This document shows, in pieces, positions 11,698 to 20,262 of a stretch of DNA of 64,000 nt. The stretch is from positions 1,178,001 to 1,242,000 of the forward strand of contig NZ_CTEI01000001.1 of the NCBI RefSeq assembly GCF_001368815.1, in the 5' to 3' direction. This DNA is from Paraliobacillus sp. PM-2. Its GTDB lineage: Bacteria > Bacillota > Bacilli > Bacillales > Amphibacillaceae. Position numbers and translations under genes: made by a program. The notes below the pieces were generated by a model that was not told where the DNA came from, made no database searches, and was given only the letters and a program-made list of their open reading frames with translations. Positions within the stretch are counted from its first letter, which is position 1; every line of letters begins with the position of its first letter.

Positions 11698-11726
11698 ATC
11701 CTAATTGTAAAAACGCCGGAATACAA
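11698..11726 (-). promoter_or_regulatory. Candidate holA promoter
   Basis: Minus strand TTGTAT (11721-11726), 17-base spacer, TAGGAT (11698-11703), about 30 bases upstream of holA. The boxes are only partial matches, so this is a weak call. Confidence 0.4.
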
Positions 11727-11748
11727 GTAAATTTTTTAACAGAGAAAT

Positions 11749-11775
11749 GGAGGAAGTAATGATTATACTCCCTCC
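11749..11775 (-). terminator. Hairpin in the comEC-holA gap
   Basis: The 313-base gap between comEC and holA holds no gene I can support. I looked for a YqzM-like small gene and saw none. It contains a 10-bp stem with one G-T pair (GGAGGAAGTA / TACTCCCTCC, loop 7). On the minus strand a T-poor tail follows, so it is a possible weak comEC terminator. Confidence 0.4.
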
Positions 11776-11979
11776 GCAATCTATATGAACGTTTAATCAT
11801 CAGTCCTAGGAAGCTGTAGACTAAACGATGTTTTCAAGTATAGATTGACCAAAAAAATGATAAGTAAGCATGTCAAGTCTTGCTAACTAAGGGAAACACC
11901 AGTTAAAACGGAAAAAGCTATTTGTATGCTGTTTTATTAACTTGACATCACTTCTCATAACTATTTCTACTACGATATA

Positions 11980-14247
11980 TTATGGTAAAAATGTAGAAAA
12001 TGTTCCTCTTTCCCCATTATCTTTATACGTATATTGAATAGCACCTTGTTGATCTGTTCTGAATACAATGATACCTTTACTTTCTAAACGTTCAATAACC
12101 TTATCTGCCGGGTGTCCGTATCGATTATCCTTACCAACTGAAATCATAGCTACTTTTGGATCAAGTTGACGAATAAAGGATTCAGATGTTGAATCACCAC
12201 TTCCATGGTGGGCTAATTTTAGAACGTCTACTGTTAAATTAGGATAAATGTTGATAATTTGTTGTTCAATTTGGTCACTAATATCTCCAGTGAATAGCCA
12301 CTTTAATTGACCTAACTTTGCTAAAACAACAAGTGAGTTATTATTTCGATCTTGATAATTATTGTTTGGGTGTATTATTTGAAAAGATAATCCATTGTAA
12401 TAAAAGGTATCATCATAACCAACAGTATGATATTGTTGTTCTTCCGACATTTCGGCTAGTAAGGGAGAATCAAAATAAGGACTTGTTACAATATGTTTAA
12501 TATTAAAATCTTTTAACAGATAGGTTAAGCTTCCGATATGATCATGATCAGCGTGTGATAAAATGATTAGATCCACTTGACTGATCCCTTTACTATACAA
12601 AAAAGGTTGAATCACTTGTTTATATATTCTATCGGAAGGTGTTTGAAAATCTTCTTCAAAAGTTCCAGCAACATCAATCATTATTACTCCTTTTCGATAA
12701 GGTAGCTCAATTACCATGGCATCCCCTTGTCCAACATCTAACATAGTTATTATTCCATTCTCATTCGTATATGGCCGCATCTCTAACCAAATTATCCAGC
12801 ATAACAGTAATAACGAACTTATAAAAACCTGTTTCATTTTTTTGTATTCGATGGCCATAAACAGTCCAATTAATAAGATATAATAAAACCAAACATATAA
12901 ATAAGGGAACTCACCAACTACAAAAGGATGAAATAAGTGTTGGTCTATCCAAGTAATAAAACGAAGCATAGGTGCATGCATCCATTGAAAGATAAGATCC
13001 AAAAAAGTAGTTAAACTAGGGTAGAAAAAACAAATAATCAATAAAAAAAATAAAAATGGCATAACAAGTATAGAAAAATAAGGTATAAGAAAAACATTTA
13101 ACAAGATCGCTAACGGATTGAAATAATAAAAGTGCATCATTTGTAGGGGTAAGAGGATTAAAATACTAATTAGACTAATTCTAAATAGCAACTGTACTTT
13201 AGTTACATGTTCAAAACCTTTTTTTGAAAGCACTAAACCTAAGGTAACAAGAAATGAAAATTGAAATCCCAACTGAAAAATTAAATATTTATTATATACA
13301 AGGCACAACAAAAAAACCATACTCACAATATCAATAATGCTCACTTTTTTTCGGAATTGAAGCAAGATAATTCCTAGAACCCCCATTAAGCATGATCGCC
13401 ATACAGATGGCGCCCCTCCACTTAAAAATGGATAGATAAACAAAAAGAGCAAGATGATATACACACCCTTTTCTTTTGAAAGAAAACCCATTTTAATAAA
13501 AATAAAATAAAGAAAACTTGTAATTAAACCAACATGAAGTCCAGATATAGCCAATAAATGCGAAAGATTCCAACGTTTAAAAATATCTACTATATCCTCA
13601 TCTAATTGTGTATCAACACCAAAATATAGTGCTAATAACCAACTAGAAGTAAACGTACTGCAATAATGATTCACTCGTTCAACAATCTTGTTTTGCCAAC
13701 GATAGAATTTGTCCAATACGTTAGCCCCTTCACATTGCAAATTGTCTATTTTTGTTAAAGTTAACTGCTTGCTAATACCTTTTTGTAATAAGAATGATTG
13801 ATAATCAAATTCACCAGGGTTTGTACTTGTTGAGGGAGTTTGAGGAATAGCTGTTAATTGACAGGCTGCACCAGTTTTCCATGATGTAGGTTGCTCTGAT
13901 TTGTTTTCGAAAAAATAATTTAACTGTATATTGTTATTGTTTTCCTTTATATTAAATATAAAAGACAAATAATTGTTTTCCCTTTTAACTGCAGAAGTAA
14001 TGGTACCGGTGTAAGATTGGTCACTTGATTTTAACCAGGATGTATCCACCTCTTTTGGAAGGTAATAAATAGAGGTGAATACACTAATAGCAAGCATGAT
14101 CATGATAGTAAGATTTTGAAGTGAGTGACGTCTATAAAGTATGTACAACCAGATAAGAAATAATCCATACAAAAAGTAACTATTAAAAGTTATTGCAATG
14201 ATAGTGACTATTACAGCAATTGCAAAAAGATGCCAGTAACCTCTCAA
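11980..14247 (-). CDS. comEC: Competence DNA channel protein ComEC
   Basis: Polytopic membrane protein forming the channel for single-stranded DNA during natural transformation. The 755 residues give, in order: N-terminal membrane helices (residues 1-65), an extracellular DUF4131/OB-like region, the ComEC/Rec2 competence domain with many helices (LLAISGLHVGLITSFLYF near residue 230) and a C-terminal metallo-beta-lactamase-like domain with LSHADHDHIGSL near residue 560 and LAHHGSGDSTS near 680. TTG start preceded by AGGTG at 8 bases. It follows comEB by 17 bases in the comEA-comEB-comEC operon. Confidence 0.95.
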   Translation of the reverse strand: MRGYWHLFAIAVIVTIIAITFNSYFLYGLFLIWLYILYRRHSLQNLTIMIMLAISVFTSIYYLPKEVDTSWLKSSDQSYTGTITSAVKRENNYLSFIFNIKENNNNIQLNYFFENKSEQPTSWKTGAACQLTAIPQTPSTSTNPGEFDYQSFLLQKGISKQLTLTKIDNLQCEGANVLDKFYRWQNKIVERVNHYCSTFTSSWLLALYFGVDTQLDEDIVDIFKRWNLSHLLAISGLHVGLITSFLYFIFIKMGFLSKEKGVYIILLFLFIYPFLSGGAPSVWRSCLMGVLGIILLQFRKKVSIIDIVSMVFLLCLVYNKYLIFQLGFQFSFLVTLGLVLSKKGFEHVTKVQLLFRISLISILILLPLQMMHFYYFNPLAILLNVFLIPYFSILVMPFLFFLLIICFFYPSLTTFLDLIFQWMHAPMLRFITWIDQHLFHPFVVGEFPYLYVWFYYILLIGLFMAIEYKKMKQVFISSLLLLCWIIWLEMRPYTNENGIITMLDVGQGDAMVIELPYRKGVIMIDVAGTFEEDFQTPSDRIYKQVIQPFLYSKGISQVDLIILSHADHDHIGSLTYLLKDFNIKHIVTSPYFDSPLLAEMSEEQQYHTVGYDDTFYYNGLSFQIIHPNNNYQDRNNNSLVVLAKLGQLKWLFTGDISDQIEQQIINIYPNLTVDVLKLAHHGSGDSTSESFIRQLDPKVAMISVGKDNRYGHPADKVIERLESKGIIVFRTDQQGAIQYTYKDNGERGTFSTFLP

Positions 14248-14264
14248 GACATGACACCTACTCT

Positions 14265-14735
14265 CTAACTATCTTCTCGTTTTGTTGGTAAAAGATCAAT
14301 AGAAACTTGTTCAAGCTCTACTTTTTCAACATACACACCCGCTTGTTTAAATAATTCAATCGCATAATGATGATTTTTATAATCAGCCGCATAGTAAACT
14401 GCTTGAATTCCTGCTTGAATTATTGATTTTGTACATTGCAGACATGGAAAATGTGTAACATAAATTTCTGCGTTACTTGTTGCAACACCAAATTTAGCAC
14501 ATTGTAATAACGCATTGATTTCTGCGTGAACTGTGCGTACACAGTGACCATCAATGACATAACAGCCTTCATCAATACAATGATCACTACCAGATACACT
14601 ACCATTGTATCCACCGGCTATAATTCTTTTATCACGAACAATTGTTGCACCAACCATTAAACGTTCACATGTACTTCGTAAAGCTAATAAATGGCTTTGA
14701 GCCATAAAATATTGATCCCAAGAAATTCTATCCAA
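14265..14735 (-). CDS. comEB: ComE operon protein 2, dCMP deaminase
   Basis: Zinc-dependent deoxycytidylate deaminase family (dCMP to dUMP). It is encoded in the competence operon although it is not needed for DNA uptake in B. subtilis. The 156-residue protein carries the zinc/catalytic motif VHAEINA and the PCLQC pair about 30 residues later, plus GGYNGSVSGSDHC. A GTG two codons upstream is only 2 bases from the AAAGGAG site. The TTG at 14733-14735 (translating DRISWDQYFMAQSHL) is 8 bases away and agrees with the family start. Confidence 0.95.
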   Translation of the reverse strand: MDRISWDQYFMAQSHLLALRSTCERLMVGATIVRDKRIIAGGYNGSVSGSDHCIDEGCYVIDGHCVRTVHAEINALLQCAKFGVATSNAEIYVTHFPCLQCTKSIIQAGIQAVYYAADYKNHHYAIELFKQAGVYVEKVELEQVSIDLLPTKREDS

Positions 14736-14797
14736 TGTCACTACTCCTTTTATGTATTTTTATACAGTTTATGAAAAACTAGCATTTTCGTCAATAC

Positions 14798-15394
14798 TTA
14801 AGGTACTCGAATATATGGTTCTAATTTTTCAACCGTTTTTTTCCCAATACCAGTAATTGACTCTAACTCATTAATCGATTGAAAAAAACCATACGCTTCT
14901 CTATGTTGAATGATTGCTTCTGCTTTCACAGCTCCAATACCAGGTAGTGTCTCAATTTCTTCTTTTGTAGCTTGATTAATTCTTAGTAATGAGGAAGACG
15001 AAGAAGCAGAAGAGGACGTTTCATTTAACGTTTCACCTTGTTTTGGAACAATAATTACCATTTCATCGAACACTTTCTGTGCTAAATTCACTCCACTAGT
15101 ATCTGCATGATCTGTGAAACCGCCAGCTAAAACAATCATATCTTTCACTCGTTCTTCACCAGAAATTTGATAAATATCTGGATTTTCTACTTCACCTTTC
15201 ACATCAACAAATTTTTTACTTGGTTCAGGATTACTTGTTTCAAGTGTTTCATCAATAGCTGATTTTTCCAACTGGAATGTATCAGTTGTTGTATGATCTT
15301 TCATATTAGGTCTTAACCACTCCCAAGTCCCTAAAAAAAGAACAGCTAAAATGACGCAAGAAAGTAACCAGTTACTTTTAAACCAATTTCTCAT
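14798..15394 (-). CDS. comEA: Competence DNA-binding receptor ComEA
   Basis: Membrane-anchored double-stranded DNA receptor for transformation. 198 residues: one membrane segment near residues 9-25, a flexible acidic and serine-rich linker, a SLBB-like domain (VKGEVENPDIYQISGEERV), a poly-serine stretch, then paired helix-hairpin-helix motifs (RINQATKEEIETLPGIGAVKA and INELESITGIGKKTVEKL, each part of the DNA-binding end). ATG at 15394 with AGGTG six bases upstream is preferred over GTG three codons earlier. It is the first gene of the comE operon. No comER homologue is found next to it. Confidence 0.95.
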   Translation of the reverse strand: MRNWFKSNWLLSCVILAVLFLGTWEWLRPNMKDHTTTDTFQLEKSAIDETLETSNPEPSKKFVDVKGEVENPDIYQISGEERVKDMIVLAGGFTDHADTSGVNLAQKVFDEMVIIVPKQGETLNETSSSASSSSSLLRINQATKEEIETLPGIGAVKAEAIIQHREAYGFFQSINELESITGIGKKTVEKLEPYIRVP

Positions 15395-15455
15395 ACCATA
15401 CACCTGCCATATGAATTTTTTCTTATAAGAATAGGGGGTTTTTAGTAAGTTATAT

Positions 15456-15695
15456 TTAAAGAAATGAAGTGTTTGTTAGAAGTAAATCAACAGAAGTCCA
15501 ATCACGAAGGTCACCACACACAGTAAATAGACACCACTCTGAATTGCCCATGTAAGTTTTTCGATCTTCATCGTTTATATTCGACACAAACAGATTAATT
15601 CCTTCAACCTTTGTAAATTTTTTTGTTTTATAAGGGAATACATTAAGCGACGTGTCTTGCTTTTTTTCAAAAGGATTGGATAATACTAATGTCAC
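15456..15695 (-). CDS. Hypothetical 79-residue protein, orphan
   Basis: An open frame of 79 codons between comEA and yqeM, starting at a GTG (15693-15695) with a modest AGGCGG site six bases upstream. I do not recognise it. The product is soluble and mixed in charge, contains NPFEKKQDTSLNVFPYKTKK and two cysteines (SEWCLFTVCGD), and has no signal peptide or membrane segment. It occupies most of the 366-base gap where B. subtilis does not have an equivalent gene, 61 bases upstream of comEA on the same strand. It could be a real lineage-specific gene, a decayed fragment or chance; codon use looks similar to its neighbours. Confidence 0.4.
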   Translation of the reverse strand: MTLVLSNPFEKKQDTSLNVFPYKTKKFTKVEGINLFVSNINDEDRKTYMGNSEWCLFTVCGDLRDWTSVDLLLTNTSFL

Positions 15696-15735
15696 ATTTT
15701 ACCGCCTGTGAAATAAAATTTAAAGTTTTACATAC

Positions 15736-15767
15736 AAAAATAAAACGTTTATAAAACGTTTTATTTT
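15736..15767 (-). terminator. Terminator of the yqeG-yqeM operon
   Basis: A perfect 14-bp inverted repeat (AAAATAAAACGTTT / AAACGTTTTATTTT) with a 3-base loop and T-rich tail on the minus strand. The yqeM stop codon (15761-15763) is part of the stem. Confidence 0.8.
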
Positions 15768-16510
15768 CTACAAATTATAAATATTCGTTGAGACTGATCG
15801 GCCTGCTCAGGAGAAATAAATGTGGTATCAAAGTCGGAACAAATACCTATGATGTCAAAACCAACGTTCCTTAACCAGGTTAGGTAATCTTTAGTTGGAA
15901 ACGTTCGTTGATGATGTTGTTCATCAAAACGCTCATATTGTTCCTTATCTTTAACAAAGAAGGTCATATCATGATACATCTCACCATGATATGTTCCAGC
16001 ATCACAAAACCAAACATAACCCATATCTTCATACATTTCTGAAAAGGTATTATCTTGTAAATCATTTTCAACATAAGATATTGCATGTACATCAAAAAGG
16101 AATAGACCCTCTTTGGATAACGTTTGGTACACATTTGAAAATACTTGTTGCAATTCATCTTCTTTCGTAATGTAATTCATCACATCACAATAACTGATTG
16201 CGACATCATATGTTTTACCAGTTTCTAATGCATTTAGGTCCTGTTGAATCCATTGCACAGCTATATTTTCTTCAGATGCTCGTTGTTGCGCTATACTTAA
16301 CATATCTGAAGCAAAATCTACGCCTGTCATCTCAAAACCTAATTTCGCAAGAAGCAATGTTATCTGCCCCGTTCCACAGCCTAAGTCAATAATTGCGTTA
16401 GGATTAGGTTGATATATTGTTAATAATTCCTTTGTGAAAGAAGTCCATTGATCATATGGCGCATTCTCCATAAACCGATCATAGACACCAGCCATTTTAT
16501 TGTATACCAT
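15761..16510 (-). CDS. yqeM: Class I SAM-dependent methyltransferase, YqeM type
   Basis: A 249-residue cytosolic methyltransferase of unknown substrate. Motif I is DLGCGTGQITLLLAK near residue 42, followed by TGVDFASDML (motif II region) and DVAISYCDVMNYI. The N-terminal VYNKMAGVYDRFM is typical of the YqeM group. ATG with AAGAAGGA six bases upstream. It starts 3 bases after rsfS and is the last gene of the yqeG-yqeH-aroE-yhbY-nadD-yqeK-rsfS-yqeM operon. Its stop overlaps the operon terminator. Its linkage to ribosome genes suggests an RNA or protein target, but that is not shown. Confidence 0.88.
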   Translation of the reverse strand: MVYNKMAGVYDRFMENAPYDQWTSFTKELLTIYQPNPNAIIDLGCGTGQITLLLAKLGFEMTGVDFASDMLSIAQQRASEENIAVQWIQQDLNALETGKTYDVAISYCDVMNYITKEDELQQVFSNVYQTLSKEGLFLFDVHAISYVENDLQDNTFSEMYEDMGYVWFCDAGTYHGEMYHDMTFFVKDKEQYERFDEQHHQRTFPTKDYLTWLRNVGFDIIGICSDFDTTFISPEQADQSQRIFIICRK

Positions 16511-16513
16511 TAC

Positions 16514-16870
16514 TTATCCTTCTTTCGACAACTCTAAATCTACGAGTGGTGCATCTCCCCAAAGTCGTTCTAAATTATAATAACTGCGTTCATCTTTATG
16601 AAAAACATGACACACTACATCGCCGATGTCCACTAAAATCCATCGTGCTTGTTCAAAACCCTCTAATCGCTTCACTTCAAGGTCGTTTGCTTCTGCTTGG
16701 TCTTTAATTTCTCTTGCAATAGCTTGTACTTGCCTTTCATTTGATCCATCACAGATAATAAAATAATCTGCCATTAACGAAACTTCACTCATGTCTAACG
16801 TAATTATATCGTTGGCACGTTTATCATCACAAGCTTGTGCTGCTATTTTTACCATTTCTTTGTGATCCAT
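16514..16870 (-). CDS. rsfS: Ribosomal silencing factor RsfS
   Basis: Binds ribosomal protein L14 and blocks subunit joining when nutrients are low. 118 residues, the usual size, with the RsfS/Iojap pattern: DITLDMSEVSLMADYFIICDGS, QVQAIAREI and GDVVCHVFHKDERSYYNLERLWGDAP (given in part). The ATG follows the yqeK stop directly (TGAATG), with its GAGGAGTG site inside the end of yqeK, so translation is likely coupled. It sits downstream of nadD and yqeK, a common bacterial arrangement. Confidence 0.96.
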   Translation of the reverse strand: MDHKEMVKIAAQACDDKRANDIITLDMSEVSLMADYFIICDGSNERQVQAIAREIKDQAEANDLEVKRLEGFEQARWILVDIGDVVCHVFHKDERSYYNLERLWGDAPLVDLELSKEG

Positions 16871-17443
16871 TCAATCCACTCCTCTTGTTTTTGTATTAAA
16901 ATAATTATATGCATGAACAGTATCAGGATAGATGAGTTGTTGTCTTCCAGCTAAAAATGAGATTATATTTTGAAGCGCCAAAAAGCAAGCTTTATCTAAA
17001 TTTTGCCAAGCTTGCTTTCGTACTTCGTCTAGACCAGGAAAATCTCGTTCTGGTTCAATATAATCAGCAAGAAATACAATCTTTTCAATCATACTCATAT
17101 GCACTTTCCCGGTGGTATGCCAGTATATCCCGTTTAATACCTCAGCGTCTTCGATACCAACTTCTTGCCTCACTAACATAGCACCTACTGGACCGTGCCA
17201 CAACTCTGGATGATAACCCAACAAGTCTTTTGGCAAATTAGAATAAGTAATTATTCGTTGCATCTCCGACTTATCTCTATATTTAGCATAATCATGGAAA
17301 ATGGCTGCCATTTCTACCTTTTTTTGATCTACCTGATAATGTTCCGCTAATTTTAAAGCAACATCTGTTACTCTAATTGTATGTTCATAGCGACTTTGAT
17401 TTAATTGTTTCTTAACAATCTCTAGTGCGCTCTGACGATTCAT
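16871..17443 (-). CDS. yqeK: HD-domain bis(5'-nucleosyl)-tetraphosphatase YqeK
   Basis: HD-superfamily hydrolase; the family cleaves Ap4A symmetrically to two ADP. 190 residues with the metal-binding series: His in RYEHTIRV near residue 20, the FHDYAK pair near 49-53, HPELWHGPVGA near 78, and a late Asp in LADYIEPERDF. ATG with AAAGGAG nine bases upstream. Its start overlaps the nadD end by 32 bases, a tight operon junction, and its stop abuts rsfS. Confidence 0.94.
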   Translation of the reverse strand: MNRQSALEIVKKQLNQSRYEHTIRVTDVALKLAEHYQVDQKKVEMAAIFHDYAKYRDKSEMQRIITYSNLPKDLLGYHPELWHGPVGAMLVRQEVGIEDAEVLNGIYWHTTGKVHMSMIEKIVFLADYIEPERDFPGLDEVRKQAWQNLDKACFLALQNIISFLAGRQQLIYPDTVHAYNYFNTKTRGVD

Positions 17444-17999
17444 ATAAACGATTCTCCTTTATCAAGCGTCTTACTGAAGATGGAACAAAATAAGTAATTG
17501 GTTTATTTTGCTTCACTCGATTACGTATCATAGTAGATGAGATATCTAAACCAGGAATATCTACAGCAATAATAGGATAATTAGTATCCAATTCATATTC
17601 TGGTCGTTTTACACCAACAAACTTAACCATATTTATTAATTCATCAATTTTATTCCATTTAGGGAGATATTCAACCATATCAGCACCAATAATAAAATAA
17701 AAAGATGTATCTGGATATATTTCTTTTAATAAATGGATTGTATTAAATGTATATGATTTACCTGGGCGGTCTATTTCTATTGTCTTTAAAAAGAAATGAT
17801 CATTATCATCTATTGCTGCTTCAACCATTGCAACACGATTTATAACAGCAGTACTTGCTTTGTCCTTATGTGGTGGTTCATTTGATGGAATAAACCATAC
17901 TTCATCTAATTTTAATTGATGATAAACCTCTTCAGCAATCACTAAATGCCCAATATGAGGTGGGTCAAATGTACCACCTAATAACCCTACTTTCTTCAT
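17412..17999 (-). CDS. nadD: Nicotinate-nucleotide adenylyltransferase
   Basis: Converts nicotinate mononucleotide and ATP to deamido-NAD in NAD synthesis. 195 residues with the nucleotidyltransferase motif GGTFDPPHIGHL at residues 8-19 and the ISSTMIRNRVKQNKP motif near the C-terminus. The IPSNEPPHK and IGADMVEYLPKW stretches are NadD-typical. ATG preceded by AAGGAG. It follows yhbY by 10 bases and overlaps yqeK by 32 bases. Confidence 0.96.
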   Translation of the reverse strand: MKKVGLLGGTFDPPHIGHLVIAEEVYHQLKLDEVWFIPSNEPPHKDKASTAVINRVAMVEAAIDDNDHFFLKTIEIDRPGKSYTFNTIHLLKEIYPDTSFYFIIGADMVEYLPKWNKIDELINMVKFVGVKRPEYELDTNYPIIAVDIPGLDISSTMIRNRVKQNKPITYFVPSSVRRLIKENRLYESSERTRDC

Positions 18000-18009
18000 A
18001 TTTTACTCC

Positions 18010-18300
18010 TTATGGCAATTCTATCGTTTTATTTTCTAATGATTCTTTATATAAAATGATATTATTTCCAATAATCTGTATCAATTCTGCACCTGTTCCT
18101 TGTACCAACGCTTCTGCAACTTCATCTTTATCTTCTAAACAATTTTGTAAAATACTTACTTTAATTAATTCTCTTTTTTCTAATGCCTCATCAATTTGTA
18201 CAATCATATTATCATTCACACCAATCTTACCTACTTGAAAAATTGGACGTAAATGATTTGCCTTTGCTCGTAAAAATCTTTTTTGTTTTCCTGTTAACAT
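18010..18300 (-). CDS. yhbY: CRM-domain RNA-binding protein YhbY (YqeI)
   Basis: A single CRM-domain protein that associates with pre-50S ribosomal subunits. 96 residues from MLTGKQKRFLRAKANHL, the usual family start, with the GKIGVND loop (a GxxG-like RNA-binding signature) and the C-terminal IGNNIILYKESLEN. An ATG three codons earlier is possible, but the AAAGGATGA site would be adjacent to it. It lies directly after the aroE stop. Its presence in the yqeH/rsfS operon links it to ribosome assembly. Confidence 0.94.
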   Translation of the reverse strand: MLTGKQKRFLRAKANHLRPIFQVGKIGVNDNMIVQIDEALEKRELIKVSILQNCLEDKDEVAEALVQGTGAELIQIIGNNIILYKESLENKTIELP

Positions 18301-18301
18301 A

Positions 18302-19135
18302 TTATTCATCCTTTTTTAATTGTTGTTCTAAATTATATCTTAATGGATTCACTGATACCTTTTTTCCAGTCCATTTCTGAAATGCTAATTTCGCTTGATT
18401 CAAAAGCATCGTATGCCCTTGATGAATCTTGGCACCTTGATCTCTTGCTTCACGTAAAAATGTCGTTAGTAATGGCTGATAAACAATATCACTTACAACC
18501 GTTTCATGCAACAGATTATCTAATGAAAGAATCGCTACATCCTCATTCATACCAACAGATGTTGTTTGTATGATTAAATGATAGTTGTCTATATTTTTTT
18601 CAGCTTCTTCGAATGTTACACAGTTGGTTTTAACTTGTTTTGTCTGATTTAGTGACTTTAATGTCATTGCTTTTTCAATTGTGCGATTTGCTATATCAAC
18701 TCGTTCAAATGATTCTTGACACAGAGCATAAAAAATTCCTCGAGCAGCTCCACCAGCACCAATAACTAATACATTTTTCTTCCCAGTAAATAGTTCCGGG
18801 TAGTCAGCTTTTACCGCTTGAATATACCCTAATCCATCTGTGTTATATCCTATCCACTTCCCATTGTCACAAACAACGGTATTTACTGCACCAATTTTTT
18901 CAGCATAGATATCTAGTTCATCTAAATAAGGAATGATTGCTTGCTTATATGGAACAGTTACATTATATCCTCTTAAATCATCCTGTTTTATCTTTTCAAT
19001 AGTTTCTGGTAATTCAATGTCACTTGTTTCATAGAGCTTGTACTGCCCTTTTTGGTTAATTTGCTGTAAGAATTGTTTATGAATCCATGGTGATAATGAA
19101 TGTTTAATTGGATATCCAATTAATCCTAATTTCAT
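18302..19135 (-). CDS. aroE: Shikimate dehydrogenase
   Basis: NADP-dependent reduction of 3-dehydroshikimate to shikimate in aromatic amino-acid synthesis. 277 residues with the substrate site GYPIKHSLSPWIHKQ at the start, NVTVPYKQ containing the catalytic lysine near residue 62, the Rossmann loop IGAGGAARG near residue 128, and TTSVGMNED. ATG with AAAGGGG upstream. It is embedded in an operon of ribosome-assembly genes, as in B. subtilis, with no obvious functional reason. Confidence 0.97.
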   Translation of the reverse strand: MKLGLIGYPIKHSLSPWIHKQFLQQINQKGQYKLYETSDIELPETIEKIKQDDLRGYNVTVPYKQAIIPYLDELDIYAEKIGAVNTVVCDNGKWIGYNTDGLGYIQAVKADYPELFTGKKNVLVIGAGGAARGIFYALCQESFERVDIANRTIEKAMTLKSLNQTKQVKTNCVTFEEAEKNIDNYHLIIQTTSVGMNEDVAILSLDNLLHETVVSDIVYQPLLTTFLREARDQGAKIHQGHTMLLNQAKLAFQKWTGKKVSVNPLRYNLEQQLKKDE

Positions 19136-19158
19136 AACTTAACCCCTTTTTTAACATT

Positions 19159-20262
19159 CTAAATGATCGCATCTCGTTTGGATGGTGCCACTGTCTTTGG
19201 TGTATGGATCGTTACCGTAGCAGCAACACCAGACAGGGTTATCCAACCAAGTCCTGGTATCACAATATCACTTTTATTACCCTCTATTTTTAATGTGTGT
19301 GTAGACCATTCAGGTAAAAGGCTTAAATTGTCACTACTAGGTGGAGAAAGCAATTCACCTTTATGCTTCTCATACAATGCATCTGCATTTTCAAGCTTTG
19401 TCCGATGGATGGATAATTGATTTGCAAAATAGCAAACAAAAGGTTGTTTTTCTCCCTTTATAAAATCAAATCTTGCTAATCCTCCAATAAATAGTGTTTG
19501 TCCTTGTTGTAATTGATGAACAATAGGTTTTATTTCTTTTGCAGGTGTAATAACCTTTAGATCACTTTCGGAAAGATAGTGTGCCATCTGGCCGCGATTA
19601 ATCACTCCAGGTGTATCAAATAAAGACGAATGTTGATCTAATGGAATTTCTATAAACCCTAAAGTTGTGCCTGGAAAGTAAGAAGTTGTTATTGCATCTT
19701 TCGTTCCTATTGATTCATTTATTAGACGATTAATAAATGTTGACTTTCCAACATTAGTACAACCTACAACATAAACATCTTGTTTGTTTCGGTAATATTC
19801 AATTCCTTTTTTAACTTCATCCATTCCTTTTCCATTTGATGCAGATATTAAATAAACATCTTGAACAACCAAGCCCAAATCAGCAGCTGTTTTTTTCATC
19901 CATTGTTTTAGTCGATTTAAATTTGTTGATTTTGGAAGTAAGTCAACTTTATTTCCTACTAATATAATCGGATTCTTGCCAGTCAAACGGTGTAAACTTT
20001 TTATAAAACTACCACTAAAATCAAAAATATCTACCACCTTAACAATTAAGCCACTTGATTCACTTATTTGACTAATCATATCTAAAAAGTCTTGATCGGT
20101 ATAAGAAACATCTTGTACCTCATTATAATGTTTTAATCGAAAACAACGTTGACAGATTAGCATATCATTATTTAAGGCCGAAGCAGGAACAAATCCCGGT
20201 TTATTTTTATCAGTTGTTTGTATAGTAGCGCCACAGCCTTGACAATAATTCACTCTTTCCAT
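19159..20262 (-). CDS. yqeH: Ribosome biogenesis GTPase YqeH
   Basis: Circularly permuted GTPase needed for 30S subunit assembly. 367 residues. An N-terminal zinc finger is formed by CQGCG and CQRCF. The G motifs occur in permuted order, with NKVDLLP (G4) before GCTNVGKSTFINRL (G1) and LFDTPGV (G3), which is the signature of the family. The C-terminal RNA-binding domain follows. ATG with an AAGGGAC-like site. The first 13 bases overlap the yqeG end, so translation is probably coupled. Confidence 0.96.
   Translation of the reverse strand: MERVNYCQGCGATIQTTDKNKPGFVPASALNNDMLICQRCFRLKHYNEVQDVSYTDQDFLDMISQISESSGLIVKVVDIFDFSGSFIKSLHRLTGKNPIILVGNKVDLLPKSTNLNRLKQWMKKTAADLGLVVQDVYLISASNGKGMDEVKKGIEYYRNKQDVYVVGCTNVGKSTFINRLINESIGTKDAITTSYFPGTTLGFIEIPLDQHSSLFDTPGVINRGQMAHYLSESDLKVITPAKEIKPIVHQLQQGQTLFIGGLARFDFIKGEKQPFVCYFANQLSIHRTKLENADALYEKHKGELLSPPSSDNLSLLPEWSTHTLKIEGNKSDIVIPGLGWITLSGVAATVTIHTPKTVAPSKRDAII

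Noticed and set aside
11667-11979. A YqzM-like small gene between comEC and holA, as in B. subtilis
   Set aside because: Both strands were read; only short frames without ribosome binding sites were seen.
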